Positions 30,319-38,882 of a stretch of DNA of 40,364 nt are shown one piece after another. The stretch lies in assembly GCA_900541395.1 (NCBI GenBank), contig UQJT01000021.1:1-40364 (forward strand), given 5' to 3'. Within the stretch, counting starts at the first letter, position 1, and each line of letters begins with the position of its first letter. Origin of the DNA: an uncultured Desulfovibrio sp. (lineage in GTDB: Bacteria; Desulfobacterota; Desulfovibrionia; Desulfovibrionales; Desulfovibrionaceae). A model generated the notes under the pieces. The model had not been told where the DNA came from. It saw nothing but the letters and a program-made list of their open reading frames with translations, and did no database searches. The position numbers and the translations under genes are program-made.

Positions 30319-31020
30319 ATGGGCATGAACGATCGAAACCTGGCGCAACGGGTAGGCGCGGCTATTGCCGCTCGCCGCAAGCAGCGGGGCTATACTCAGT
30401 CCCAACTGGCGGAACGTCTGAGCATCAGCCAGGAAGCTCTTTCCCGTATGGAAAAAGGCATCATTTCCCCCAAATTTTCACGCCTGGAGGACCTGGCCGA
30501 CGCCCTTGGCTGCACCGTGGCCGAATTGTTCCACGCCTCTTCGGATACGACGCGGGCCCGCGGCATGACCCTGGCCGACATCATCCGCCCCCTGAGCCCG
30601 AAAAGTCAGGATGCCGTCGTCGATCTGATATCTCTTATGGTCCAGACTTTTGAAATTCAGTACCGATATGGAATTTTCGATCAACATGCGTCCGCCGACA
30701 GGAAGCTCGAGCGAAGCGACGGCCCGCCCCCGCGTTTCCCTGCGGCCGACATGCGCCCCCCTTTCCGCTTCGTCGGGACGAGCGGCCTGTGGCGGCGTTC
30801 CACGCATTTTCGCCGGCCCGGGTTGAAGCGCGAAAAGCTGCTGACAGTGGGAGCATTGCCCGTTATAGTCCGGACCGGACCTCGCCATGCCCGAAATCCT
30901 GAATCCCGAAACTTTCCTGGCCCGGCGCGACGCCGGGTGGCCCGTGCTGGACGCCCGTTCGCCCTCCGAGTACGCACGGGGCCATATTGCCGGAGCCCTC
31001 AACCTGCCCGTGCTGAATGA
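30319..31020 (+). CDS. XRE-family regulator with probable artefactual C-terminal read-through
   Basis: The first 115 or so residues are convincing. A Cro/C1-type helix-turn-helix domain (RKQRGYTQSQLAERLSISQEALSRMEKG) is followed by LADALGCTVAELFHASSD and a short helix ending LMVQTFEIQ. After that the open frame continues for about 110 residues rich in Arg, Pro and Gly that look like non-coding translation. It runs over a sigma-70-like promoter and 134 nt into selU in another frame. The natural protein probably ended near residue 117; its stop appears to be lost or shifted. It may regulate neighbouring genes, but no operator is evident. Confidence 0.65.
   Translation: MGMNDRNLAQRVGAAIAARRKQRGYTQSQLAERLSISQEALSRMEKGIISPKFSRLEDLADALGCTVAELFHASSDTTRARGMTLADIIRPLSPKSQDAVVDLISLMVQTFEIQYRYGIFDQHASADRKLERSDGPPPRFPAADMRPPFRFVGTSGLWRRSTHFRRPGLKREKLLTVGALPVIVRTGPRHARNPESRNFPGPARRRVARAGRPFALRVRTGPYCRSPQPARAE
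30841..30869 (+). promoter_or_regulatory. Sigma-70-like promoter of selU
   Basis: CTGACA (30841-30846), a 17-nt spacer, and TATAGT (30864-30869) each match five of six consensus bases. Transcription would begin about 10 nt before the selU ATG at 30887, giving a very short leader. Confidence 0.6.
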
Positions 31021-32020
31021 CGAGGAGCGCGCCGCCGTGGGCACGGCCCATGCCCGCAGCGGAACGGAAGGGGCCGTGCATCTGGCCCTCAGGCTGGCGG
31101 GCCCCCAACTGGCCTCCAAACTGGCCCGAGCCCGCGTTCTGATCAGGGAAGGCGCGGGCGTTCCCTCTTCCGATGCCGGCCGTCGAAAATCATCCGGCAA
31201 AGATGTCCTCATCCATTGCTGGCGGGGCGGCATGCGCAGCCGCGCGCTGGCCTGGTTGCTGGAAACCGGAGGCTATACGGTCCACGTGCTGGAGGGGGGC
31301 TACAAGGCGTACCGGGCCTGGGCGCGGGCCTGCCTGGCCCGACCCGTTCCGGTGTTGGTGCTCGGGGGCATGACCGGCAGCGGCAAAACAGCCATGCTGA
31401 CCGAACTGGCCCGCCTGGGAGCGCAGGTCATCGATCTGGAAGGCCTGGCCGGACACCGGGGGTCGGCCTTCGGCGGCGTGGGCCTGGGAGGGCAGCCCGG
31501 CAACGAATGCGTGGAAAACGCCCTGGCCGAGCGGTGGAGAACACTGTCTCCCGACCGTCCCGTATGGCTGGAGGACGAAGACCGACGTATCGGCTCCGTC
31601 TCTCTGTGCGGCGAATTTTTCGAACACATCCGCACCGGGCCCCTGGTCCTGGTGGACGTGCCCTTCGCGGCGCGGGTGGAACGCCTGGTGCGCATGTACA
31701 CCGGCCCCGACCGCCGCGATGCGCTCGTCGCCTGCGTCGAGCGCCTGCGCAGGCGCCTGGGCGACGAAGCGGCCCGACGTTGCGTGGCCGATATCCGCGC
31801 CGATCGTTACCAAGAAGCCGTGACGGTTCTCTTGAGCTATTACGACACCCTGTATGCCCGCCAGATAGACAAGCACGCCAGGCCGCTCGTCCGGCGCATC
31901 ACGCTGAATGCCGACGACCCCGCTTCGGCCGCGCGCCTGCTGCTGGAAACGGAACAAATCCGGCAAGAGGCGGCCGGGGGCGTGTCGACAGGAACGTCCG
32001 AACAGCCCCCCGCCGCATGA
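30887..32020 (+). CDS. selU: tRNA 2-selenouridine synthase (SelU/MnmH)
   Basis: A 377-residue enzyme that replaces sulfur by selenium in the 2-thiouridine at the wobble position of certain tRNAs, using selenophosphate. The N-terminal rhodanese domain starts VLDARSPSEYARGHIAGALNLPVLNDEERA, typical of SelU, and has the catalytic Cys111 in HCWRGGMRS. The C-terminal part has a P-loop, GGMTGSGKT, followed by LEGLAGHRGSAFG. A ribosome-binding site is not obvious, consistent with a very short leader from the promoter at 30841-30869. It implies that the organism makes selenophosphate. Convergent with an exported rhodanese gene; a CGCCGCAT/ATGCGGCG inverted repeat (32011-32045) spans the gap. Confidence 0.93.
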   Translation: MPEILNPETFLARRDAGWPVLDARSPSEYARGHIAGALNLPVLNDEERAAVGTAHARSGTEGAVHLALRLAGPQLASKLARARVLIREGAGVPSSDAGRRKSSGKDVLIHCWRGGMRSRALAWLLETGGYTVHVLEGGYKAYRAWARACLARPVPVLVLGGMTGSGKTAMLTELARLGAQVIDLEGLAGHRGSAFGGVGLGGQPGNECVENALAERWRTLSPDRPVWLEDEDRRIGSVSLCGEFFEHIRTGPLVLVDVPFAARVERLVRMYTGPDRRDALVACVERLRRRLGDEAARRCVADIRADRYQEAVTVLLSYYDTLYARQIDKHARPLVRRITLNADDPASAARLLLETEQIRQEAAGGVSTGTSEQPPAA

Positions 32021-32045
32021 CGGGGCCCGGCATGGGAATGCGGCG

Positions 32046-32441
32046 CTATTTCAGCAGGTCTTCGACATTGCCGAGCACAAAATGCACGGTCGCCGCTTCC
32101 GGCTTTTTTTCTTTTATAATGTTATACGCGCGTTCCGCCCGAGCTCCCCTGCGGCAATAAATCAACAGGGGACGGTCCGCGGGCACTTCGGCCAGACGGC
32201 CTTCCAGTTCCTCCACCGGAATATTCACCGAACCTTCCAGATGCCCCTGGGCATACTCGCCGGGCGTCCGCACATCGAGGACCACCAACTCGGGCGTGGC
32301 GGCCCTGTACTCCAGCGCGGCCTTGGGCGACATTTTGAAGCTGTCCTCGGCCGCGGCCGGAGCCGCTCCGCCCATCCACAACATGGCCGCCAAGGTCAGA
32401 ACGACGGTCAGTCCGGACCATAGAAAACGAAAATTACGCAT
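32046..32441 (-). CDS. Exported single-domain rhodanese-like protein
   Basis: A 131-residue protein. A signal peptide (RNFRFLWSGLTVVLTLAAMLWMGGAAPAAA) is followed by one rhodanese domain: VVLDVRTPGEYAQGHLEGSVNIPVEEL and LLIYCRRGARAERAYNIIKE, with the catalytic Cys in the loop CRRGARA. Exported rhodaneses of this kind can carry or transfer sulfane sulfur in the periplasm; the exact substrate is not known. GGAGATGAG lies upstream of the ATG on the minus strand. It stands alone, convergent with selU. Confidence 0.9.
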   Translation of the reverse strand: MRNFRFLWSGLTVVLTLAAMLWMGGAAPAAAEDSFKMSPKAALEYRAATPELVVLDVRTPGEYAQGHLEGSVNIPVEELEGRLAEVPADRPLLIYCRRGARAERAYNIIKEKKPEAATVHFVLGNVEDLLK

Positions 32442-33188
32442 GACTCATCTCCTTAGAGCAGGTTGAGTTCAAGACGGTACATAGCGCAAGACGCGCTGTT
32501 CCGGCCCGCAAGCTTTACAGGCAAGGAAGGCGGGTCGGCCCCCGACCTCCCGTCCATGCCGCCCTCCCTGAGCGCCGACGGCGTGAGCGTGGCGAACATG
32601 GAGCGAGGAGCGGGAACGCGGCCGGGATTTGCCCGCCGCACATGGTCACGAACGACGAGCGGAAGCATGTCGAGGGATGGCGGCGCGCAAGGTCCGCATC
32701 GCCGCCGTCTGTATCCGTACGCCTCGCAAGCCCGGCTACGGCTGTGATCCTGCGGCCCCCTCTCCGGGCAGCGACGCTCGCGCCTCCGGCGCGTTGACCT
32801 TATTTTTTTCGCCAAAGCTCAATAAAATACCGGGACAGAGCCCCAATAAAAAACGCGGTCGGACTATCCGTCCCGCTCTGTTGTATGTAGGAGACGATCC
32901 GCCAAAAGGCAAGCCGGGCCCGGCAGCGGAAACGCGCTCCCCGGACGACCGGACAAGGACGCGCCGGGCCGACCGAAAAAAGCCGCTGCCCGTGCCGTTC
33001 CGTTTTTCCCCCATTGCCATGCGACTTTTTTTCGCCTAGACTAATCCGGTTCACGGGAAACACCTTATGCGGCGCGTCTTTTTTCGGGCGCGGCAAGGCG
33101 TTTCCGCTTGCCTCGGTCCCGCGTCCCTCCAAATGCCGCGGGGTACGGGCCTGTTATCCAATCACCTCAACCAGCACGAGGCATCGGG
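32442..33188. other. Long intergenic stretch upstream of the qrc operon
   Basis: No supportable gene is seen in about 740 nt. The open frames here lack start signals and their products are Arg/Pro-rich. A possible qrc promoter lies at 33014-33042. The sequence near 32454 (AGAGCAGGTTGAGTTCAAGA) only weakly recalls the dispersed repeat head. Confidence 0.5.
33014..33042 (+). promoter_or_regulatory. Candidate qrc operon promoter
   Basis: TTGCCA (33014-33019), a 17-nt spacer rich in T, and TAGACT (33037-33042) resemble a sigma-70 promoter (five and four of six bases). The leader would be about 140 nt. Confidence 0.4.
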
Positions 33189-33818
33189 ATGGAGGAGAGG
33201 AACCACACTACCGCACCGGACACGACACAATCATGTCGGTGTTGCGGTTGGGGCGCGTTTGTCGTGGGCCTGGTCGTGGCCCTGATTTTGGGATGGTGGG
33301 TACTGCCCAATTTGATGAAAGTGGAAAAGAAGCAACCCATCGCCTTCAACCACGTCCTGCACGTGCAGGATCAGGGTATGACTTGCGAACAGTGTCACTT
33401 CCTGCGTGAAGACGGCACCTTCAGCGGCCTGCCTACCACGGCGGCCTGTGCCGAATGCCATTCCGAAGTGTTGGGCTCCGATCCCGAAGAAGCCCTGTTC
33501 GTCCAGAATTACGTGCAGACGGGCCGGGAAATCCAGGGCGAGTGGCTGGTTTATCAGAAGCAGCCCGACAACGTGTTTTTCAGCCATGCGGCTCACCTGG
33601 GCGACCTCGATACGGCCGCGTCGACCGCCGAGGTCTGTTCCCGGTGTCACCTCGACGTTTCCGCCATGACCACGCCGCCGGTCTACAAGGAAAACAGGCT
33701 TTCCGGCTATTCCCAGAACACGATGCTCATGTGGGACTGCGAACGCTGCCACGCCGAAACCAAGCTTCGCGATCCTCAGACCCACGCCAGCAACGCCTGT
33801 TTTGTCTGTCATAAGTAA
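33189..33818 (+). CDS. qrcA: Qrc complex multihaem cytochrome c subunit
   Basis: A 209-residue periplasmic cytochrome anchored by one N-terminal helix (WGAFVVGLVVALILGWWVLP). Five CxxCH haem sites are visible: CEQCH, CAECH, CSRCH, CERCH and CFVCH. The Desulfovibrio vulgaris homologue is described as hexahaem; here no sixth CxxCH is seen, only a CRCCGW just before the helix. The subunit accepts electrons from the soluble tetrahaem cytochrome c3 and passes them to the rest of Qrc. I use the ATG at 33189, with CGAGG 7 nt upstream; the frame is open further upstream without a better signal. First gene of the operon; 18 nt to qrcB. Confidence 0.92.
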   Translation: MEERNHTTAPDTTQSCRCCGWGAFVVGLVVALILGWWVLPNLMKVEKKQPIAFNHVLHVQDQGMTCEQCHFLREDGTFSGLPTTAACAECHSEVLGSDPEEALFVQNYVQTGREIQGEWLVYQKQPDNVFFSHAAHLGDLDTAASTAEVCSRCHLDVSAMTTPPVYKENRLSGYSQNTMLMWDCERCHAETKLRDPQTHASNACFVCHK

Positions 33819-33836
33819 GGCCCAAGCGAGGAAGTC

Positions 33837-35900
33837 ATGAACAGACGAGGATTTCTGAAATTTGCCGCCGGCGGGACCGTGGGCCTCGTGGCGTCTCCGA
33901 TTATCTGGAATACGCTTTACGACGCCGTCTATTGGACGCAGAACTGGGGCTGGATTCCGCGCCTCAAAAAAGGCGCCAACGAGTACCTGCCCACCATCAG
34001 CAAGCTCTGTCCCTCGGGCACGGGCATCCGGGTCCGCCTGGTGGGCGGCCGCCCCGTGCGCGCCCTGGGCAACCCCGACAACCCCATGAGCCAGGGCGCG
34101 CTGACCGCGCTGGCCGCCGCCGAAACGCAGCTTCAGGTCAGCCCCGCCCGCCTCAAGAGCCCGCTCAAGCGTTCTCCCGACGGCGCGTATGTAGCCATTT
34201 CGTGGGAAGAAGCCGAAGCGCTGCTCAAGGCCAAAACTCTCGAAGCCAAAGGGGCCACGGCCTGTATTTCGGGCGACCCCACCAGCAGCGTCAACGAGGT
34301 GTTCACCGGCCTGATGAACGCCACGGGCTCCACCGAATTCTACTTCATGCCCGGCGAGGAGCTTCCCGCCCTCAAGGCGTGGTCGCTCATGGGCGGCCAG
34401 GGCCGTCTGGGCTACGACATCGAGCACAGCGACTTCATCCTGTCCATCGGGGCCAATTTCCTGGAAAGCTGGGGCACCGTGGCGCGCAACCGCCGGGCCT
34501 ATCGCGCCGGGCGGCCCGCCGGGCAGGACCCTGCTCTCAAGGTGGCCTACGCCGGACCGGTGCAGAACAACACCGCCGCCGGGGCCGACTGGTGGCTGCC
34601 CATCCGGCCCGACACCGAAATGGCTCTGGCCCTGGGCGTGGCCCATCTGCTGATCAAAAAGGGCAAGACGCCGTTTGCGGCGGGCATGCCCGCCTTCGCG
34701 GCCCTGGTCGAAAGCTACACCCCCGCCGCGGTGGCGAAGCTGACGGGCGTGGACGCCCGGCGGCTCGAAGCCGTGGTCGACGCCCTGCTGTCGGCTGAAA
34801 AGCCGCTGGTCGTCGCCGGTTCGCCCCTGGGCGCGGGCGGCGCGGCCGGACCGATTATGGCGGCCATCGCCGTCAATATGCTGTTGGGCCGCGTGGGCCG
34901 GGAAGGCAATCTTGTCGATCTGCCCTTCCCCTCTCCGGTGGTGAACGGCGCCTCCAACATGCGCACCCTGCTTACGCGCGATCTGGCGGCCTGGACCAAG
35001 GCCGTGGCGGCCGGAACCAAACCCGCCCCCAAAATGTTGATGGTGTACGACGCCAACCCTCTCTACGCTCTGCCGCCCGACTCGGGCATGTCCGAAGTGC
35101 TGGACAAAACGCCCTTCAAGGTGGCTTTGGCCAGCTTCATGAGCGAAACCTGCGCCCGTTGCGACTTGGTGTTGCCCGCCGCCATGGGGCTGGAGCGCTT
35201 TGACGACGCCTACACCCCCTACGGTTCGGGTCGGATCAACTACAGCGTGGCCGCCCCGGTGGTGGAACCGTTTTACGAGGCCCGGCCCGTGGGCGAACTG
35301 ATGATCGCCCTGGCCCAGGAATTGGGCGTGGATCTGGGCGTGGAGGACATGCCCTCGCTGCTGAACAAAAAAGCCATGTCTCTGGGCGCGGACTTCAAGG
35401 CCATGACCGAATCGGGCGATGTGTTCATGGACGGCCGTCAGGCTCCGTTTGCGGTGCCCGTGTTCAACGCCGGCGCTCTTCAGGCCGCGGCCGGGCTCAT
35501 CCCCTCCGACGCTTCGACCCGGCTCGCTCCTGTGGTGGTGCTCGGCATGGGCACCCCGCAGACGGCCATTCCGCCTTTCGCTACCAAGATCATCACCGAT
35601 TACCAGTTGAAGGGCATGGACAGCGTGGCCCAAATCAACGGCGCCACGGCCGCCAAACTGGGCGTGAAATCGGGCGATCGGCTGAAACTGCAAAACGGCG
35701 CCGCGACGGTCACCGTCCTGGTGGACGTGTTCGAAGGCGTGCAGACGGACGCCGTGGCCCTGTGCGCGGGGCTCGGCCATACGGCCTTTGACGAATTCAG
35801 TCGCGGCAAGGGCATCAACATCATGACGCTGACCGGCGTGACGCAGGAGCCCGGCACCGGCCTTTCGGTGTGGGGCGGCGCGCAGTTGGCCAAGGCGTAG
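33837..35900 (+). CDS. qrcB: Qrc complex molybdopterin-oxidoreductase-family subunit
   Basis: A 687-residue periplasmic subunit exported by the Tat route: the N-terminus reads MNRRGFLKFAAGG. The body follows molybdopterin oxidoreductases of the PsrA/FdhA class. At the place where such enzymes bind an N-terminal iron-sulfur cluster with four Cys, only one is present (KLCPSGTGIRVRLVGGRPV), so that cluster is absent. The C-terminal domain (GAAKLGVKSGDRLKLQNG-like, residues about 605-625) is intact. This agrees with the known Qrc, where this subunit is thought to be structural and to lack a molybdenum centre. AGGAAG lies just upstream of the ATG. It is followed 10 nt later by qrcC. Confidence 0.92.
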   Translation: MNRRGFLKFAAGGTVGLVASPIIWNTLYDAVYWTQNWGWIPRLKKGANEYLPTISKLCPSGTGIRVRLVGGRPVRALGNPDNPMSQGALTALAAAETQLQVSPARLKSPLKRSPDGAYVAISWEEAEALLKAKTLEAKGATACISGDPTSSVNEVFTGLMNATGSTEFYFMPGEELPALKAWSLMGGQGRLGYDIEHSDFILSIGANFLESWGTVARNRRAYRAGRPAGQDPALKVAYAGPVQNNTAAGADWWLPIRPDTEMALALGVAHLLIKKGKTPFAAGMPAFAALVESYTPAAVAKLTGVDARRLEAVVDALLSAEKPLVVAGSPLGAGGAAGPIMAAIAVNMLLGRVGREGNLVDLPFPSPVVNGASNMRTLLTRDLAAWTKAVAAGTKPAPKMLMVYDANPLYALPPDSGMSEVLDKTPFKVALASFMSETCARCDLVLPAAMGLERFDDAYTPYGSGRINYSVAAPVVEPFYEARPVGELMIALAQELGVDLGVEDMPSLLNKKAMSLGADFKAMTESGDVFMDGRQAPFAVPVFNAGALQAAAGLIPSDASTRLAPVVVLGMGTPQTAIPPFATKIITDYQLKGMDSVAQINGATAAKLGVKSGDRLKLQNGAATVTVLVDVFEGVQTDAVALCAGLGHTAFDEFSRGKGINIMTLTGVTQEPGTGLSVWGGAQLAKA

Positions 35901-35910
35901 GGGGCGCGAC

Positions 35911-36690
35911 ATGTCCGAAATTATGGATTTCCGCATCAAATGGGGCATGGTCATCGACCTGGACAAATGCACGGGCTGCGGCGCGTGCATGGTGGCCTGC
36001 CAAGCCGAAAACAACATCGCTCCCCAGGTGGACGCCAGCAACAAACTGCGCTCTCTGAACTGGTTGGTGGTGTACCGTCTGTCCAACGGCAAGCCTTTTC
36101 CCGACCATGAGGTGGCCTACCTGCCCCGGCCCTGCATGCAGTGCGGCAAACCTTCGTGCGTGAGCGTGTGCCCGGTCATCGCCACCGACAAACGCGAGGA
36201 AGGCGGCATCGTCAGCCAGATTCCGCCCCGCTGCATCGGCTGCCGGTACTGTATGGCTTCGTGTCCCTACCATGCCCGTTACTTCAACTGGTACGACCCC
36301 AAGTGGCCCGGCGACCTGGACCGCACCCTCACCCCCGACGTGTCCACCCGGCCGCGCGGCGTGGTGGAAAAATGCTCCTTCTGCCACCACCGTTGGATGA
36401 AAGCCAAGGACGAAGCCATCGCCAACGGACGGGACCCCTGGGATCTGCCCGACGGCGCGTACGTCACGGCCTGCACCGACGCCTGCCCCAACGGGGCCAT
36501 CACCTTCGGGGACCTCAAAAACCCGAAGCACAAGGTGCACGAGCTGATCCAAAGCCCCTACGCGTTCCGTCTGTTGGAACGCCTGGGCACCGATCCGCAG
36601 GTGTATTACCTGAGCCGGCGGGAATGGGTACGCCGCGAGGGCGACAACTATCTTGAACACGAACCGACTGTCGGTACCAAGAAGGGGTAG
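35911..36690 (+). CDS. qrcC: Qrc complex iron-sulfur subunit
   Basis: A 259-residue ferredoxin-like subunit of the PsrB/HybA type. Cysteines fall into four groups: 20/23/26/30; 75/78/83/87; 108/111/114/118; and 155/158 with 188/192. This is enough for four cubane clusters. It passes electrons from QrcA toward the membrane subunit. No signal peptide is present, so it is probably carried out with the Tat-exported QrcB. It starts 10 nt after qrcB and ends 3 nt before qrcD. Confidence 0.93.
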   Translation: MSEIMDFRIKWGMVIDLDKCTGCGACMVACQAENNIAPQVDASNKLRSLNWLVVYRLSNGKPFPDHEVAYLPRPCMQCGKPSCVSVCPVIATDKREEGGIVSQIPPRCIGCRYCMASCPYHARYFNWYDPKWPGDLDRTLTPDVSTRPRGVVEKCSFCHHRWMKAKDEAIANGRDPWDLPDGAYVTACTDACPNGAITFGDLKNPKHKVHELIQSPYAFRLLERLGTDPQVYYLSRREWVRREGDNYLEHEPTVGTKKG

Positions 36691-36693
36691 GTT

Positions 36694-37944
36694 ATGGATT
36701 ACAGCAAACCTCTGGACGCGGCCCTGTTTCCGGAAGGCTGCCAGCGCTGCTCCCTGACCAAGTTCATGCTGTGGCTCGGGGTGCTGACCCTGCTGCTTCT
36801 GTTCGGTCTGTATGCGGCCGTGCGGGTGCTGGGCTGGGGCCTGGGCGAAACGGGCATGGACGACTACTTCGGGTTCGGCCTGTGGATCACCTTCGACCTC
36901 GCGGTCATCGCCCTGGGCGCCGGGGCCTTTTTCACCGGCCTGCTGCGCTATATTCTCAACATCGACGAGCTGAAGAACATCGTCAACCTGGCGGCGGTCA
37001 TCGGCTTTCTGTGTTATACCGGGGCCATGCTCATCCTGGTGCTCGACATCGGTCAGCCCATCCGTTGCTGGTTCGGCTACTGGTATGCCAACGTGCATTC
37101 CATGCTGACGGAAGTCATTTTCTGCATCACCTGTTACTGCATCGTGCTCATTATTGAATACGTGCCGCTGGTGCTGGAAAACCGTCAGCTCGCCAAGTCG
37201 CGCTTCATCAGCGCTCTGGCTCATAACTTCCACCTGCTCATGCCCCTGTTCGCGGGCATGGGAGCCTTTCTGTCCACCTTCCACCAGGGGTCGCTGGGCG
37301 GCATGTACGGCGTGCTGTTCGCCCGCCCCTACGCCTTCCGCGAGGGTTTCTTCATCTGGCCCTGGACTTTCTTCCTGTTCATTCTGTCCGCTGTCAGCGC
37401 TGGCCCCATGTTCACCGTGCTGGTGTGCACGCTGATGGAAAAAATGTCGGGTCGCCGCCTCGTCACCTGGGAAGTCAAGCAGCTTATGGGGAAAATCGGC
37501 GGCGTCATGCTGGTGGTATACACCGTGTTCAAGCTGCTTGACACATGGTTCTGGGCCACCGGTCTTCTGCCCCGCGAAGGTCTGACCTTCGATCAGATGT
37601 TCTACGGCATCATCTACGGCAAATGGCTGATGTGGGCCGAGCTGCTGTTCATCGTGGTGCCCGCCGTCTGCCTCATCCTGCCCCCGCTGCGGCGCAACCC
37701 GGTCATCTTCTACACCATGCTGATCCTCACCTGCGTCAGCATCACCCTGAACCGCTACCTGATGACGGTGCAGACCTTGGCCGTGCCGGTCATGCCCTTT
37801 GACTCGTGGTATACCTATATACCCAACTGGGCCGAATGGGGCGCCTGCATTCTGGTATTCGCCTACGCGGCCATCGTCCTTTCGTTGTCCTACCGCTACC
37901 TGCCCATTTTCCCGCAGGAAGCGCGACTGAATGAAAAAGGCTAG
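36694..37944 (+). CDS. qrcD: Qrc complex NrfD-like membrane subunit
   Basis: A 416-residue integral membrane protein with about ten helices of the NrfD/PsrC family. It should bind menaquinone and complete electron transfer from periplasmic hydrogen or formate oxidation to the quinone pool. Characteristic parts are FGFGLWITFDLAVIALGAGAFFTG, LVLDIGQPIRCWFGYWYANVHSMLTEV and LSTFHQGSLGGMYGVLFARP. A good purine-rich site overlaps the end of qrcC. Last gene of the operon, followed by a strong terminator. Confidence 0.94.
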   Translation: MDYSKPLDAALFPEGCQRCSLTKFMLWLGVLTLLLLFGLYAAVRVLGWGLGETGMDDYFGFGLWITFDLAVIALGAGAFFTGLLRYILNIDELKNIVNLAAVIGFLCYTGAMLILVLDIGQPIRCWFGYWYANVHSMLTEVIFCITCYCIVLIIEYVPLVLENRQLAKSRFISALAHNFHLLMPLFAGMGAFLSTFHQGSLGGMYGVLFARPYAFREGFFIWPWTFFLFILSAVSAGPMFTVLVCTLMEKMSGRRLVTWEVKQLMGKIGGVMLVVYTVFKLLDTWFWATGLLPREGLTFDQMFYGIIYGKWLMWAELLFIVVPAVCLILPPLRRNPVIFYTMLILTCVSITLNRYLMTVQTLAVPVMPFDSWYTYIPNWAEWGACILVFAYAAIVLSLSYRYLPIFPQEARLNEKG

Positions 37945-37969
37945 CTTTTCGAAGTTCCAGCTATCCCGC

Positions 37970-38006
37970 GCGGGGGAAACGCCATGCGTTTCCCCCGCTT
38001 TCGTTT
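37970..38006 (+). terminator. Rho-independent terminator of the qrc operon
   Basis: GCGGGGGAAACG (37970-37981) and CGTTTCCCCCGC (37987-37998) make a perfect 12-bp stem with a 5-nt loop, followed by TTTCGTTTT. Confidence 0.85.
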
Positions 38007-38178
38007 TGCTGCACGCTCCACTTGGTGCCGCTCGCGGTTACCTGGCCGCCGAACCGCCCCATTCTTGACACTCCGCATTATTTACCTCAAAACTAGGCAT
38101 TGCCGTCGTCCTGTGCGCATGACGGTCATCAATCGTGTACCGGCGCACAAGCGCCACATTTTTCCACACGGGCTTTTC

Positions 38179-38661
38179 ATGCAGGTCAATTATTTCGACA
38201 TCGCCGTTCTGGTCATTCTGCTGGCCTTCGGCATCCGGGGCGGCGCGCGCGGCTTTGTGGCCGAAATGGCCGGTCTGGTGGGACTGATCGTGGGCCTGAC
38301 CGTTGCCCGTTCGGGAGCGTCGCGCTTCGCCGAAACCCTGTCGCAGTATATCTCGCCCGGCGCGGCCCCGCTGGTGGCGTTCGTTCTGCTGGTGGCGGCG
38401 GGGATGCTGGCGGTGGGCCTGGTCGCCCGCGTGCTCCAGCGCGTGTTGGAAATCGCCTTTGCGGGCTGGCTTGACCATTTGCTCGGCGTGGGCGCGGGCT
38501 TGCTCAAAGCTTGCCTGCTGTGCGCCGTACTGGCCTATCTGGCCGTCATGCTGGTCCCTCAGTTTCCCGTCGTGGCCCAGGCTCAGACCATCCCTCCTTT
38601 GCTGGATTTCGTGCGCTGGGCGGTGGGTTCGCTGAACGTGAGCATTCCCATGCCCGTCTGA
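38179..38661 (+). CDS. CvpA-family membrane protein
   Basis: A 160-residue protein with four predicted helices, beginning MQVNYFDIAVLVILLAFGIRGGARGFVAEMAGLVGLIVGL. This is the CvpA family start ('D-x-x-x-x-x-x-x-x-x-x-x-G-x-x-x-G-F'). Next comes WLDHLLGVGAGLLKACLLCAVLAYLAVML, the second conserved part. The E. coli member is needed for colicin V production; the general role is linked to envelope integrity. I place the start at the ATG at 38179. A longer frame from 38119 adds residues without a ribosome-binding site. TTGACA near 38064 may be a -35 element, but no matching -10 is clear. Confidence 0.85.
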   Translation: MQVNYFDIAVLVILLAFGIRGGARGFVAEMAGLVGLIVGLTVARSGASRFAETLSQYISPGAAPLVAFVLLVAAGMLAVGLVARVLQRVLEIAFAGWLDHLLGVGAGLLKACLLCAVLAYLAVMLVPQFPVVAQAQTIPPLLDFVRWAVGSLNVSIPMPV

Positions 38662-38882
38662 CGGGCCTTGTCTTGTTATCCTTTTCCGCGTCCGGGCGCC
38701 CGCCTGCCCTTTCATCCCGTCGCCCCGCCCTTGGAAAAAGCTTTTGACAAAGCTCCGACGCGATGAAATTCTGCATCGATCCGTGTCGCCCGGGGATGCC
38801 GTCCGTCGGACGCCGCGAAATGCGGATTCCCCTGGAACATGCCATTTAAACACTTTTGACGACCAACCGGAGCAGCCCAGCC

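Noticed and set aside
33231..36092. A roughly 950-codon open frame on the minus strand opposite qrcA-qrcB
   Set aside because: Antisense of well-supported Qrc genes; the His/Gly/Gln-rich translation has no recognisable motif.
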